Origin: Planctomycetota bacterium
GTDB lineage: Bacteria; Planctomycetota; UBA1135; GCA-002686595
NCBI GenBank assembly: GCA_012959785.1
Contig: DUCM01000002.1
Location: 101,291-165,290, forward strand
Length of the DNA: 64,000 nucleotides
Direction: 5' to 3'
The position numbers and the translations under genes are program-made. This document shows positions 17,458 to 25,858 of this stretch, in pieces; position 1 is the first letter of the stretch; the number at the start of each line of letters is the position of its first letter. The notes below the pieces were generated by a model. It was given only the letters and a program-made list of their open reading frames with translations. It ran no database searches and was not told where the DNA came from.

Positions 17458-18921
17458 TTGAAGCACCCGATCCCCCCCGCCCACTGGCCCACGGCCGAGG
17501 TGGCAGCCTCGAGCCGGCTGTTCTCCCCGGTGCGACTGGGTCCCCTCGAGGTCAACTCGCGTACCTGGGTCCCAGCCATGGTGCCCTGGCGCGCTTCGGA
17601 AGAGGGCCAGGTCACGAACGCCCTCCTGGATTGGTACGGTCGCCTTGCAGAGGGCCGTCCGGGGGTCCTGGTGGTCGAAGCCACGGGCATTCGCGATGTG
17701 CCATCGGGCCCGCTCTTGCGCATCGGTCACGAGCGTTTTGAAGAAGGCCTCGCCCGTCTCATCGAGGTGGTCGCGGAGCGTTCGGGCGGCGAGACGCGGC
17801 TCATGATTCAACTGATCGACTTTCTCGCCATCCGACGACGGCCCGAGCGCGACAAGTACTTCGCGCGTTTCTTGAAAGTCGAGAGCGCCCATCGCGCACG
17901 GCTGGGGGAGCTGCGCGGCATGGAATTCGAGGGCGACGAAGCCGACCTGCGCGCCGACCTCGCCGCGCTTGCCGAGGACGACCTCGCCTGCGTTCTCTCG
18001 CCGCGGGAAATCGAAGACCTCGAACGGGGCAGCCGCGAGCGAGTTACCGACACACACCTCGAACATATCGCCGATTTGCCCACGAGCCTGCCGCCGCTAT
18101 TCGCCGCAGCCGCCGAGCGCGCGCGCCGAGTGGGCTTCGACGGCGTGGAATTGCACTACGCCCACGCCTACACCATGGCCTCGTTCCTCTCGCGCTTGAA
18201 CGATCGTCAGGATGGTTACGGCGACTCGCTGGAAGGCCGTCTGCGCCTGCCCCTGGAAGTCCTGGCGGCGGTGCGGCGAGCCGTGGGTCCCGACTTCTGC
18301 GTGGGCTGTCGCTTTCTGGGCGACGAAATCATCGCGGGAGGCAGTCGCATCAGCGATGCCTGTGCCCATGGCGAGGCCTTTGCTCGGGCGGGCATGGACT
18401 TCCTCTCGATATCGGTGGGCGGCAAGTTCGAGGACGCACGCCAGCCGCGGGTCGGCGCGGCGGCCTATCCCTACACCGGTCCCTCGGGAGCGGCCTGTAT
18501 GCCCACCGTGCTCGAGAGCGAACGCGCGCCCTTCGGCCGCAACCTGCACCTCGCCAGAGCCATCCGTGAGCGGGTGCGCGCAGCGGGCTGCAATACGCCG
18601 GTGGTGGGCGCCGGCGGCTTGAACGACTTTGATCTCGCCGAAGCCGCGCTCTTGGAGGGTGACTGTGACATCGTGGCCGCGGCACGCCAGTCCCTCGCCG
18701 ATCCGGATTGGTGGCGCAAGATGCACCTCGGTCGCGGCGCGGAGATTGCACGCTGCAAGTACACCAACTACTGCGAGGCCCTCGATCAAAAACACAGCCA
18801 GGTAACCTGCCAGCTCTGGGACCGAGAATTTGGCCTAGCGGATAAGGGCCAAAGCGAGGCCCAACGTACTGACGACGGCAAACGCCGCCTGACACCGCCG
18901 CCGTGGGTGCAGAGTCCCTGA
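17458..18921 (+). CDS. OYE-family flavin oxidoreductase with Fe-S motif
   Basis: 487 residues from a TTG at 17458; a GTG at 17500 is a possible start. The TIM-barrel OYE fold shows LFSPVRLGPLEV, GFDGVELHYAHAYTMASFL (substrate-binding H-x-x-H), DGYGDSLEGRLRLPLEV and a late FMN phosphate site. A roughly 75-residue charged insertion (about residues 125-200) separates the strands before the H-x-x-H. Near residue 435, CKYTNYCEALDQKHSQVTC supplies three cysteines of a probable 4Fe-4S centre. The C-terminal half of 2-aminobenzoyl-CoA monooxygenase/reductase is also OYE-like, so a ring-reduction role fits. It is divergent from the SDR gene. Confidence 0.85.
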   Translation: MKHPIPPAHWPTAEVAASSRLFSPVRLGPLEVNSRTWVPAMVPWRASEEGQVTNALLDWYGRLAEGRPGVLVVEATGIRDVPSGPLLRIGHERFEEGLARLIEVVAERSGGETRLMIQLIDFLAIRRRPERDKYFARFLKVESAHRARLGELRGMEFEGDEADLRADLAALAEDDLACVLSPREIEDLERGSRERVTDTHLEHIADLPTSLPPLFAAAAERARRVGFDGVELHYAHAYTMASFLSRLNDRQDGYGDSLEGRLRLPLEVLAAVRRAVGPDFCVGCRFLGDEIIAGGSRISDACAHGEAFARAGMDFLSISVGGKFEDARQPRVGAAAYPYTGPSGAACMPTVLESERAPFGRNLHLARAIRERVRAAGCNTPVVGAGGLNDFDLAEAALLEGDCDIVAAARQSLADPDWWRKMHLGRGAEIARCKYTNYCEALDQKHSQVTCQLWDREFGLADKGQSEAQRTDDGKRRLTPPPWVQSP

Positions 18922-18959
18922 GTGGCAACAAAACCAGCCCGTGGGCTACAATCAAGCCC

Positions 18960-19325
18960 ATGGAAGACAACCCGCAAACTGAGAAACAAGCAACTGGCGG
19001 CGACGCCCCGAGCGTCCTCCTCTACCACGCCAAGGACAACATCGAAGCCTCGCTGCTCATGGCCATGTTGGATGCCTCGGGCGTGCGCGCCTGGCGCGTG
19101 GGCGGCCAAGGGTCCTTGGCCCTGGGCGAGCTCCCGGCCGATGTGCTCTTGGTGGACATCCATGTGCCCAAGGCAGACCATGCCCGCGCCATCGGGCTCG
19201 TCGATCAGTTTTTCGGGGAAAACCAAGGCAAAAATCCCTGGACCTGCGCTAGCTGCGGCGAGGCGGTGGGCAAGACCTTCTCAAACTGCTGGAACTGCGA
19301 CGGCCCGCGACCGGACACAGCTTAG
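18960..19325 (+). CDS. DUF2007-like protein with C-terminal zinc ribbon
   Basis: 121 residues, starting at MEDNPQT (18960). Residues 18-80 form a small alpha-beta domain (VLLYHAKDNIEASLLMAMLD, then DVLLVDIHVPKADHARAIGLV) like the DUF2007 'putative signal transducing' family. The tail has two CxxC pairs (CASCGE and CWNCDG) about 12 residues apart that should bind zinc. Its function is unknown; protein-protein or nucleic-acid binding is possible. It lies 38 bases after the OYE gene and 81 before the symporter, all on one strand. Confidence 0.75.
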   Translation: MEDNPQTEKQATGGDAPSVLLYHAKDNIEASLLMAMLDASGVRAWRVGGQGSLALGELPADVLLVDIHVPKADHARAIGLVDQFFGENQGKNPWTCASCGEAVGKTFSNCWNCDGPRPDTA

Positions 19326-19406
19326 CCTCGCAGGAGAAGTAGACCCGCGGACGAGTTGGGCTTCAAAGATAGCGCAGCGCCCAGGCATCCGGGGTAAGCT
19401 CCGCCC

Positions 19407-21359
19407 ATGGCTCTCGCCCCGCTGGATTGGTTTATCGTTGGCGCCTATGTGATCTTCGCCCTCACCGTGGGCGTGGTCTACGCCAAGAAAGCTGGCAAGG
19501 ATGTGAACCAATACTTCCTCTCTGGCCGCAGCCTGCCCTGGTGGATTGCCGGGACATCCATGGTGGCCACGAGTTTTGCCGCCGACACGCCGCTAGTCAT
19601 CACTGGCTGGGTGCGCGACTTTGGCATCTGGAAGAACTGGCTCTGGTGGTGCTATTGCGGTGGAGGCATGGCGAGCGTTTTCCTGTTTGCGCGCTGGTGG
19701 CGACGGGGGGGCGTGATGACCAAGGCCGAGTTGGCCGAGTTGCGTTACGGAGGACACGGTGCGGCGGCACTGCGCGCAACCTTGGGCGTCATGCACGCGG
19801 GAGTCACGAACACCATCACTCTTTGTTGGGTGCTATTAGCTGCCGCCAAGATCATGGATGTGCTGCTTGGAATCGACCAGACCCTGGCGGTGGGCCTGGC
19901 CTGCGGGGTGGCCTTGACCTATTGCCTGATGGCTGGTTTTTGGGGCGTGGTCGTCACCGATCTGGTGCAATTCGTGATGGCCATGGTCGGTTCTGTGTCC
20001 CTGGCCTGGATGAGTTGGAGCGCGGTGGGTGGTGGCGCTGGCATCGCCGAAGCGGCCGCGGCCGGGGCGCCCTTTACCGCGGATACCCTGGCCCTGGTGC
20101 CCCAATCCGGGCCGGGATCGATCTTCGACGCGAGTTTTTGGACCGCGCCCTTCGCCGCCCTGTGCGTCTACCTGGGGGTGTCATGGTGGGCCGTGGAAAA
20201 TGTAGACGGCGCCAGTGTGGCCGTGCAACGCATCGCCGCATCGCGAGACGAACGCCAGGGCGTCTTCGCCATGTTGTGGTTCAACATCGCCCACTACGCC
20301 CTCAGGCCCTGGCCCTGGATCATGGTGGCCCTGGCCTCGCTCGTGGTCTTGCCTCCGCTGAAGGTCACGACGCCCATCGCGGGTCGCGTGATCAGCGTCG
20401 ACGCCGAGCGCGTAGTGGTCGAGAACGCGAACGGCAGCTCGCAAGAGTTCCTGCTGGCTGGAGAGGAGGCCGACTGGTCCCCAAGTCCGCTTGTGAAGGT
20501 CGACACCCAAGTCGCCGTCGGCGCGACCCTGGCCGCCACCGATTCGGAACGGGCCTATGTCGTGATGATGAAGCGCTTTTTGCCGGTAGGCCTCTTGGGT
20601 CTTGTGGTCGCGAGCCTCCTGGCCGCTTTCATGTCTACCATCGACACCCATGTCAACCTGGCGGCATCGTTCTTCGTCAATGACATCTACCGGCGCTTCT
20701 GGCGGCCCGAGGCCGCCGCCAAACATTATGTGACCGTGGCGCGTTGGGCGAGCGTGGTAGTGCTCCTGCTCGCGGGGTTGATGGCATCACAGGCCAGTTC
20801 CATCTCGGATCTATTCCTGTTCTTCCTGGCCTTCCTGGGCGGGGTCGGCCCGGTCTATGTGCTGCGCTGGCTGTGGTGGCGCGTGCAAGCCTCGACCGAA
20901 ATCACGGCCATGGTCGCCTCGGCCACGGCCACCGTGGCCCTGACCTTCCTGGACATCAATTGGGAGCTGGGCCCCTTCTCCGACAACGGTCTCTTGGTGG
21001 CCGAGGGCCGCCTGTGTCTGGTGGTCCTGACGTCCCTGGCGGCTTCCTTGATCTCGCTCGTCATCGCAGGCAGGCCCGATCCCGCCGGATGCGTCGCCTT
21101 CTACCGCGCCGTGCGACCGGCCGGCTGTTGGGGACCGGTGGCGGCCCTGGCGCCGGAAGTGCAGCGGCGCAGCGAAGGCGTCAGCGCCCTGCTCGGCATC
21201 ATCAGCGGCCTTTCGTTGGTGTTCGGCTTGATGCTCGGCCTGGGGCACCTGCTACTGGGAAGCAGCCAAAGCGCGGAGATCGCCCTGGCCGTTGCCACGG
21301 TTGGTGGCTTGGGCGTCTTGGTGACGCTCAAGCGTCAACTCAGGAGCGAGGCACCGTGA
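19407..21359 (+). CDS. sodium:solute symporter (SSS family) with inserted beta domain
   Basis: 650 residues and about 12-13 helices. Early helices carry the SSS signature (GRSLPWWIAGTSMVATSFAADTP) and later DTHVNLAASFFVNDIYRRF. The substrate cannot be read. Between two helices, residues of roughly 315-383 form a soluble insert (TTPIAGRVISVDAERVVVEN ... VKVDTQVAVGATLA) that looks like a small barrel-sandwich, lipoyl-like domain; this is unusual for the family. The downstream methyltransferase GTG overlaps its stop by four bases, so both are co-translated. Confidence 0.88.
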   Translation: MALAPLDWFIVGAYVIFALTVGVVYAKKAGKDVNQYFLSGRSLPWWIAGTSMVATSFAADTPLVITGWVRDFGIWKNWLWWCYCGGGMASVFLFARWWRRGGVMTKAELAELRYGGHGAAALRATLGVMHAGVTNTITLCWVLLAAAKIMDVLLGIDQTLAVGLACGVALTYCLMAGFWGVVVTDLVQFVMAMVGSVSLAWMSWSAVGGGAGIAEAAAAGAPFTADTLALVPQSGPGSIFDASFWTAPFAALCVYLGVSWWAVENVDGASVAVQRIAASRDERQGVFAMLWFNIAHYALRPWPWIMVALASLVVLPPLKVTTPIAGRVISVDAERVVVENANGSSQEFLLAGEEADWSPSPLVKVDTQVAVGATLAATDSERAYVVMMKRFLPVGLLGLVVASLLAAFMSTIDTHVNLAASFFVNDIYRRFWRPEAAAKHYVTVARWASVVVLLLAGLMASQASSISDLFLFFLAFLGGVGPVYVLRWLWWRVQASTEITAMVASATATVALTFLDINWELGPFSDNGLLVAEGRLCLVVLTSLAASLISLVIAGRPDPAGCVAFYRAVRPAGCWGPVAALAPEVQRRSEGVSALLGIISGLSLVFGLMLGLGHLLLGSSQSAEIALAVATVGGLGVLVTLKRQLRSEAP

Positions 21360-22039
21360 CCACCAGCCGGGCGCCCCTGGACCCAGCCGTCACGCGCCAC
21401 ATAACCGACTCCTACCCCCACAATCTCGACTACCGCGTCAAGCGTGGCAAATTGTCGCCGTGCTGGAAACTGAGGAGTCGCTTCCGCCGCCTGGCTCGCG
21501 GCTACGCCAAGCCCCTCTGCGACCTGCTCGATCTCTCCTCGTCGAAGGGCTACTTCGTGCTCGAGGCCGCCAGCCGCCCCGAGTGCCGTCGCGCCCTGGG
21601 CATCGACATTCACGCCCCTGATCTGGCCGCCAGTCGCGCGGTGGCTGAACACCTGGAACTAACCCGTGCGCGCTTTGAAGAACTCACCCTGCGCCAGCTC
21701 GCGGGCGACATCGAGAACTTCGGCGGCCCCTTCAAGACGGTGCTGCTGGTCAACACCTACCCCTACTTGTTCTTCGGCAGCCCGCGCTGCGAGGACCATC
21801 TGCCAGATCACGACGCCCTCTTCGAGTTGCTGGGGCGAGTCTGTTCTCGGCGTTTGGTTTTTTCCAATCGCATCGAACTCGAGCGCTGTCCAAACAATGT
21901 CCAAAAACGCGCCAAGGATTTGGGCCTCGACCGGCGCTACCGACCCGAGCTGATTCGAGCGGCTTGCGAGCGCAACTTCATTGTCGAGGAACAGCGTTCG
22001 CTGGGCCGGATTCCCCTGTGGTTCCTCACTCGGCGCTGA
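21356..22039 (+). CDS. class I SAM-dependent methyltransferase-like protein
   Basis: 227 residues from the GTG at 21356, which overlaps the symporter stop (GTGA). The open frame upstream is only a shadow of the symporter. The Rossmann core reads LCDLLDLSSSKGYFVLEAA, then RRALGIDIHAP (acidic end of strand 2), then VLLVNTYPYLFFGS in strand 4. The glycine motif is weak (DLSSSKGYFVL), so SAM binding is inferred. Substrate unknown. A broken VOC gene starts within its last bases. Confidence 0.7.
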   Translation: MTTSRAPLDPAVTRHITDSYPHNLDYRVKRGKLSPCWKLRSRFRRLARGYAKPLCDLLDLSSSKGYFVLEAASRPECRRALGIDIHAPDLAASRAVAEHLELTRARFEELTLRQLAGDIENFGGPFKTVLLVNTYPYLFFGSPRCEDHLPDHDALFELLGRVCSRRLVFSNRIELERCPNNVQKRAKDLGLDRRYRPELIRAACERNFIVEEQRSLGRIPLWFLTRR

Positions 22040-22444
22040 TACGACAACTCGATCATCTGAACCTGACGGTGAGCCATCTCGATGAGACCGTCGCCTGGTA
22101 CGGCCGCGTGTTCGGCTTTGTGCTCGTCGAACGCGATGTGCAGGATGGCGTCGAATGAGGCGTCCTGCGCTGCGAGGACGCCATGCTGTGCATCTACGAG
22201 GCTCTGGGCCGAGAGCTCCTCGACGGAGCCGAGTTACGCGCGCGCTCTCCACGGAGTCAGCCACTTCAGCCTGCGCATTGCGGACCGATCCGGCTGGGAA
22301 CAGACCATTGCGGACGAGGAGCTCGAACTTCTCTACGGCGGACTCGTAGAATGGCCCCACTCCCTGGCCTGGTATGTGGCCGACCCCACGGGCTACGAGA
22401 TCGGAGTGGCCCTGTGGAACGACGACACCGTGCGCTTCGGATAG
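22018..22444 (+). pseudogene. VOC/glyoxalase-superfamily gene with a stop and a frameshift
   Basis: The frame opens LDHLNLTVSHLDETVAWYGRVFGF, a standard first half of a VOC metal-binding domain. A TGA at 22156-22158 interrupts it, and the same frame resumes at once (GVLRCEDAMLCIYE). Near 22234, in a GCGCGCGC run, homology jumps to another frame (LHGVSHFSLRIADRSGWEQ ... WYVADPTGYEIGVALW) and ends at 22444. Two independent lesions make this a pseudogene, although the run of CG could hide a sequencing error. The TGA is followed immediately by a perfect eight-base hairpin. Confidence 0.75.
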
Positions 22445-22502
22445 CTCCGATCATTCATGCAAACGCCCACAAAACTTCGCAAACGGGCTAGAGTTCTGGC
22501 CT

Positions 22503-23264
22503 CTACTCCGGGCTGATCGAGAGACCAGCCGAGGAACGCAACTCGATGCGGTAACAGCGGCCGGGGCGGACTTCGATGAAGGGCGCTTCACCGTGGATCG
22601 CCCGCACGCCCTTCTTGGCGGCGGCTTCGGGGTCGTTGGCGTACTCCCAAAAATTCTGCCACAGCTCTGCATGGAAGATCTCGTCCGGGCCGTCGCCTCC
22701 GGTGTAGGCGTAGGGCTGCGTGCCCTGTTCGTCGATCGGCACACCATCGTTGGGCGCCACGGTTTCGCTGAACATGCGACGGAAGAGACACAGGGATGTC
22801 CCGCGCAGGAACTCACCGGCCTCGACAAACTCGTCATCGAACTTGACCACGAGGGTCTCAAGGTAGAGCGTCGTGCCCTCGAGGGTGATCTCCTGTCCGG
22901 GCCCCAGGGGCTCGCCGTCGCGGCCAAACTCAATAAAGCGCACGGTGGTGGTGATGCGCTCGTGATCGGAGGGATCGCGCCATTGGTCCACGACTTCGAT
23001 GCGCGCCACGCGGTGATCCACCTTGAGGAGGGCCAGGCGCATCTCCAGCTCGAGGATGCGGCGCTTCTTGAGGGCCACCTCGGCATCCAATTCACCGATG
23101 TGTTCGCGACTTTGGGTGAGATCGCCTTCGAGCGCGCCGATCAGCTCCTCCTGACGTTCGATTTCGAGGGTCTGGCCGAGCAACTCGGTCCTGACCATGT
23201 AGGTCCACCACCCAGCGATGCCGGTCAGGCTGGCGAGCAGAAGGACAATGGCTGTTTTGGTCAT
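22503..23264 (-). CDS. membrane-anchored coiled-coil protein of unknown function
   Basis: 253 residues, starting at MTKTAIVLLL (23264). One N-terminal helix (about 4-22) anchors it, most likely facing the periplasm. Residues of about 32-80 are a heptad-rich coiled coil (ERQEELIGALEGDL, KKRRILELEMRLALL). The remainder is a soluble domain with VRFIEFGRDGEPLGPGQEI and LCLFRRMFSE. I do not recognise the domain. It follows the sulfatase-fold lipoprotein gene by 20 bases on the same strand, so they are probably an operon. Confidence 0.7.
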   Translation of the reverse strand: MTKTAIVLLLASLTGIAGWWTYMVRTELLGQTLEIERQEELIGALEGDLTQSREHIGELDAEVALKKRRILELEMRLALLKVDHRVARIEVVDQWRDPSDHERITTTVRFIEFGRDGEPLGPGQEITLEGTTLYLETLVVKFDDEFVEAGEFLRGTSLCLFRRMFSETVAPNDGVPIDEQGTQPYAYTGGDGPDEIFHAELWQNFWEYANDPEAAAKKGVRAIHGEAPFIEVRPGRCYRIELRSSAGLSISPE

Positions 23265-23284
23265 GGGTAGTCGCCTCAAGTAAG

Positions 23285-24631
23285 TCAGTGCTCGCCAGCG
23301 TAGCCGAGCTTGATCAGTTCTTCGGTCAACTTTGCGGTCATGTTCACCTTGATGTGTTCAAAAGGGATGGGCTTGAGGTCGGCGCGGAGCTTGGCCAAGC
23401 GCCCACGCAGGCCCGCCAGAATTTCAGGCCGGGTCTCTGAAAGGTCGTTCAGCTCGAGCGGGTCCTGTTCGATGTCGTAGAGCTTGACGAATCCCTCCGG
23501 GACCTCCTCCATCAAGCGCCAACGGCCCAGGGTCAAGCCCCACAACTCAGCACCGTCCTGGCCGCCTTCGCGGTGGGTGATCAAGGGGCGCAGGCGTTGC
23601 TCGGCGTCGTCCAAGGCACCGAGGAGCGAGATGCCATCGCGGGTTTCAGGGGGCGCGAGATCCAGGATGTGCAGGAGCGTGGGCAGGATGTCCATTTGAT
23701 GGGCGGGCAAATCGGTGCGCCTGGGCTGCACGCCCGGTGCCCTGATAAGCAATGCGGCGCGAGCGAGTTCCTGGTGCACGCTGTAGCGGTGGCCGATATC
23801 GCCGTGATCGTGAAACTCCTCACCGTGATCGTTGACCAAAATCACCACGGCATCGTCAGCAAGACTCAGAGAATCGAACAGACGCCGCAGCTCTGCATCG
23901 AGGAACGAAATCTCGCTGCGATAGCGGCACTGGTTGTTGCAGCCTTCTCCCGTTGTGTGCTGGCACCATGGAGCATGGCTCACATAGGGCGTGTGAGGGT
24001 CATTGAGATGCAGGAAAAAGAAGCGCGGGCGATTCTCATCCAGGGCTTGCACCAGACCCAAAAGATCGTCCACCGTCTCGCTGGCGGGCACATCCGTGAG
24101 GTTGTGGAACACATCAAAACCGCGAGTAAATCCAAAGTCCTCACACAGATTCGGATTCGTCGAAACACCGACGGTCTGATACCCCGCCGCTTGCATGTGC
24201 TCTGGAATGGTGGGCACGCTCGTGGGCATGGCAATCAATTCAACATCGGCCATGTAGTCGAGCAGCTTGCGCTCATCTCGGCCGGTGGCGACTTGAGCCC
24301 AAAGGTTCAGGATCAGCCCATGGCGCGGCGGAATCAGTCCCGTGAAAATCGTGGCTGAACTCGGCCCTGTCCAGGTCGATCCAGCCCAAGCATTGGAAAA
24401 CACGAGAGACTCTTTGGCGAGCTGATCGAGAAAGGGCGTCTTTGCCGCCCGGTCACCGTCGAAGAGCCCCGAACCCATCCGGCGGAATGGTCCCAAGGCA
24501 TCGGCCCGCGTTGTGTCGAGGCAGATCAGGAGTACATCGGGGCGGTCCGCATGGGAACTCTCTCCTCCGCAAGCCCCAAAGAGGATCACGCCCGCGAGGG
24601 CTGGCAGTCCGTGAAGTCGAATGGAAAACAA
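23285..24631 (-). CDS. sulfatase-superfamily lipoprotein lacking the formylglycine Cys
   Basis: 448 residues. It has a lipoprotein signal with lipobox FGAC (Cys21), so it should be membrane-anchored outside the cytoplasm. The alkaline-phosphatase/sulfatase fold shows in DVLLICLDTTRADALG (metal Asp), LNDPHTPYVSH and VNDHGEEFHDHGDIGH. At the nucleophile site the sequence reads STWTGPSSATIFTG: Thr replaces the Cys/Ser that becomes formylglycine, and the following Arg is Ser. It is therefore more likely a phosphodiester, phosphonate or phosphotransfer enzyme than a true sulfatase, or inactive. It shares an operon with the coiled-coil protein. Confidence 0.85.
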   Translation of the reverse strand: MFSIRLHGLPALAGVILFGACGGESSHADRPDVLLICLDTTRADALGPFRRMGSGLFDGDRAAKTPFLDQLAKESLVFSNAWAGSTWTGPSSATIFTGLIPPRHGLILNLWAQVATGRDERKLLDYMADVELIAMPTSVPTIPEHMQAAGYQTVGVSTNPNLCEDFGFTRGFDVFHNLTDVPASETVDDLLGLVQALDENRPRFFFLHLNDPHTPYVSHAPWCQHTTGEGCNNQCRYRSEISFLDAELRRLFDSLSLADDAVVILVNDHGEEFHDHGDIGHRYSVHQELARAALLIRAPGVQPRRTDLPAHQMDILPTLLHILDLAPPETRDGISLLGALDDAEQRLRPLITHREGGQDGAELWGLTLGRWRLMEEVPEGFVKLYDIEQDPLELNDLSETRPEILAGLRGRLAKLRADLKPIPFEHIKVNMTAKLTEELIKLGYAGEH

Positions 24632-24726
24632 AATGGGCGGGGGTCTGCGTGGATCTGGTGCGGCTCGCTTGGGAAATGCGCGAAGAGCTTGCGCAGCCTA
24701 CCCTCTTCCCAGGTCCCTGGCCCGGA

Positions 24727-25848
24727 TTAGTAGCCAACGCCCCGCTCGCGCTCGGCCACCATCAAGACCAGCATGCGCCCGTAGCTGCGCGCGCCAGCGG
24801 GGCTGCCAGCCGTCTTTAGATAGGTATCGTTGACCGATTGCGCCAAGCCCACCAAGGCGGAGTCCTTGGAAGCCCAGAAACGGCGATTCTCTTCGAGGTC
24901 GGCGAGTACGGCCGCATCGAGCAGTAGAAATAACTCCTCGGCCGCCGCAGGAAAGTCCTGGCCCAGCACGCTCAAGGCGTGGCTCATGGCCACGAAACTC
25001 GCCGAATAGCAGAGGGCCGGGTCCTCCGAGAGCCGGCAGACCTGCCAGGCGATGAAGTTGGCCTCGTCCTCGCGGGCAAAGCCCTTTTGGTGCGCCAACT
25101 CATGGCAGGCGGCGAAGGGCTGAATCCAGGGGCTGACCTCTGGATTAACATGGGCTTCGCCCGTGAAGGGCGAGTAGATGCCGGTGATCCCCAGATGGCT
25201 GAGCAGGGGTGAGAGAATAGCGCGGCGCAAGAGCGGCTGCCCGCCACGGAGCGCCGGAACACGACGGCCCAATTTTTCATAGGCGTCGAGGATGCGCGCA
25301 TCCACGCCGCCCTCTCCGGGGAGCAAGGCGCAATCGTCGAGGTCAAACTGACGGCGCCAGCGATTGCACTCCCCCACTAGATAGAAGCTCAGGGCGCGTA
25401 GGTCTTGCGTGCTAATGGGGCGCGGTTCCAGGCCGGAGTGGAATGCGTAGGGTCGTCGCGCGTGCTGAAAACCCCAGAGCAAGAGAAATGCCACCCACAA
25501 GCCAGCCCCTCCAACCAAGGCCCTGTGCAGCGCCCCAAAGATGATCTCCCGCACGCTCACCTTGCGCGCGCAGAAGAGACGCAAGCAACGCACGCTTCTG
25601 GCCACGAACCAGGCCACCACAAGCCCGACAAGTATCTCCGATAGCGAGCAGGGAAACAGCCTGGATACGGAGAGCTGCGCCGAGCGCACCGCAACGAAGA
25701 CGCGATCCGAGTACCAACGCTCGACAAAATCGGGATCTTGCGCCAAGCCGTGCAAGGCCACGACCCCCAAGGGCACGGACAATAGGGCAGCGATCAGCAA
25801 CCCTGCGCTGCGCCTCGTCTCGACTCGGCCCTCGTCTGTGGCGCTCAC
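24727..25848 (-). CDS. DUF3810 membrane protein with HExxH metallopeptidase motif
   Basis: About 373 residues. The start is uncertain: GTG 25848 lies ten bases past the stop of the DUF1573 gene, but its AGGA is too close, and a TTG further in is possible. Three membrane helices occur in the first 120 residues (around LLIAALLSVPLGVVAL, EILVGLVVAWFVA and AGLWVAFLLLWGF). The soluble part has CHELAHQKGF followed by EDEANFIAW, the zinc ligands expected in this family. No substrate is known. It follows the DUF1573 lipoprotein gene closely. Confidence 0.8.
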   Translation of the reverse strand: MSATDEGRVETRRSAGLLIAALLSVPLGVVALHGLAQDPDFVERWYSDRVFVAVRSAQLSVSRLFPCSLSEILVGLVVAWFVARSVRCLRLFCARKVSVREIIFGALHRALVGGAGLWVAFLLLWGFQHARRPYAFHSGLEPRPISTQDLRALSFYLVGECNRWRRQFDLDDCALLPGEGGVDARILDAYEKLGRRVPALRGGQPLLRRAILSPLLSHLGITGIYSPFTGEAHVNPEVSPWIQPFAACHELAHQKGFAREDEANFIAWQVCRLSEDPALCYSASFVAMSHALSVLGQDFPAAAEELFLLLDAAVLADLEENRRFWASKDSALVGLAQSVNDTYLKTAGSPAGARSYGRMLVLMVAERERGVGY

Positions 25849-25858
25849 TCCTATTGGG

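Noticed and set aside
20744..21355. Longer N-terminus for the methyltransferase
   Set aside because: It lies wholly inside the symporter gene in another frame; the GTG at 21356 overlaps the symporter stop as other coupled genes here do.
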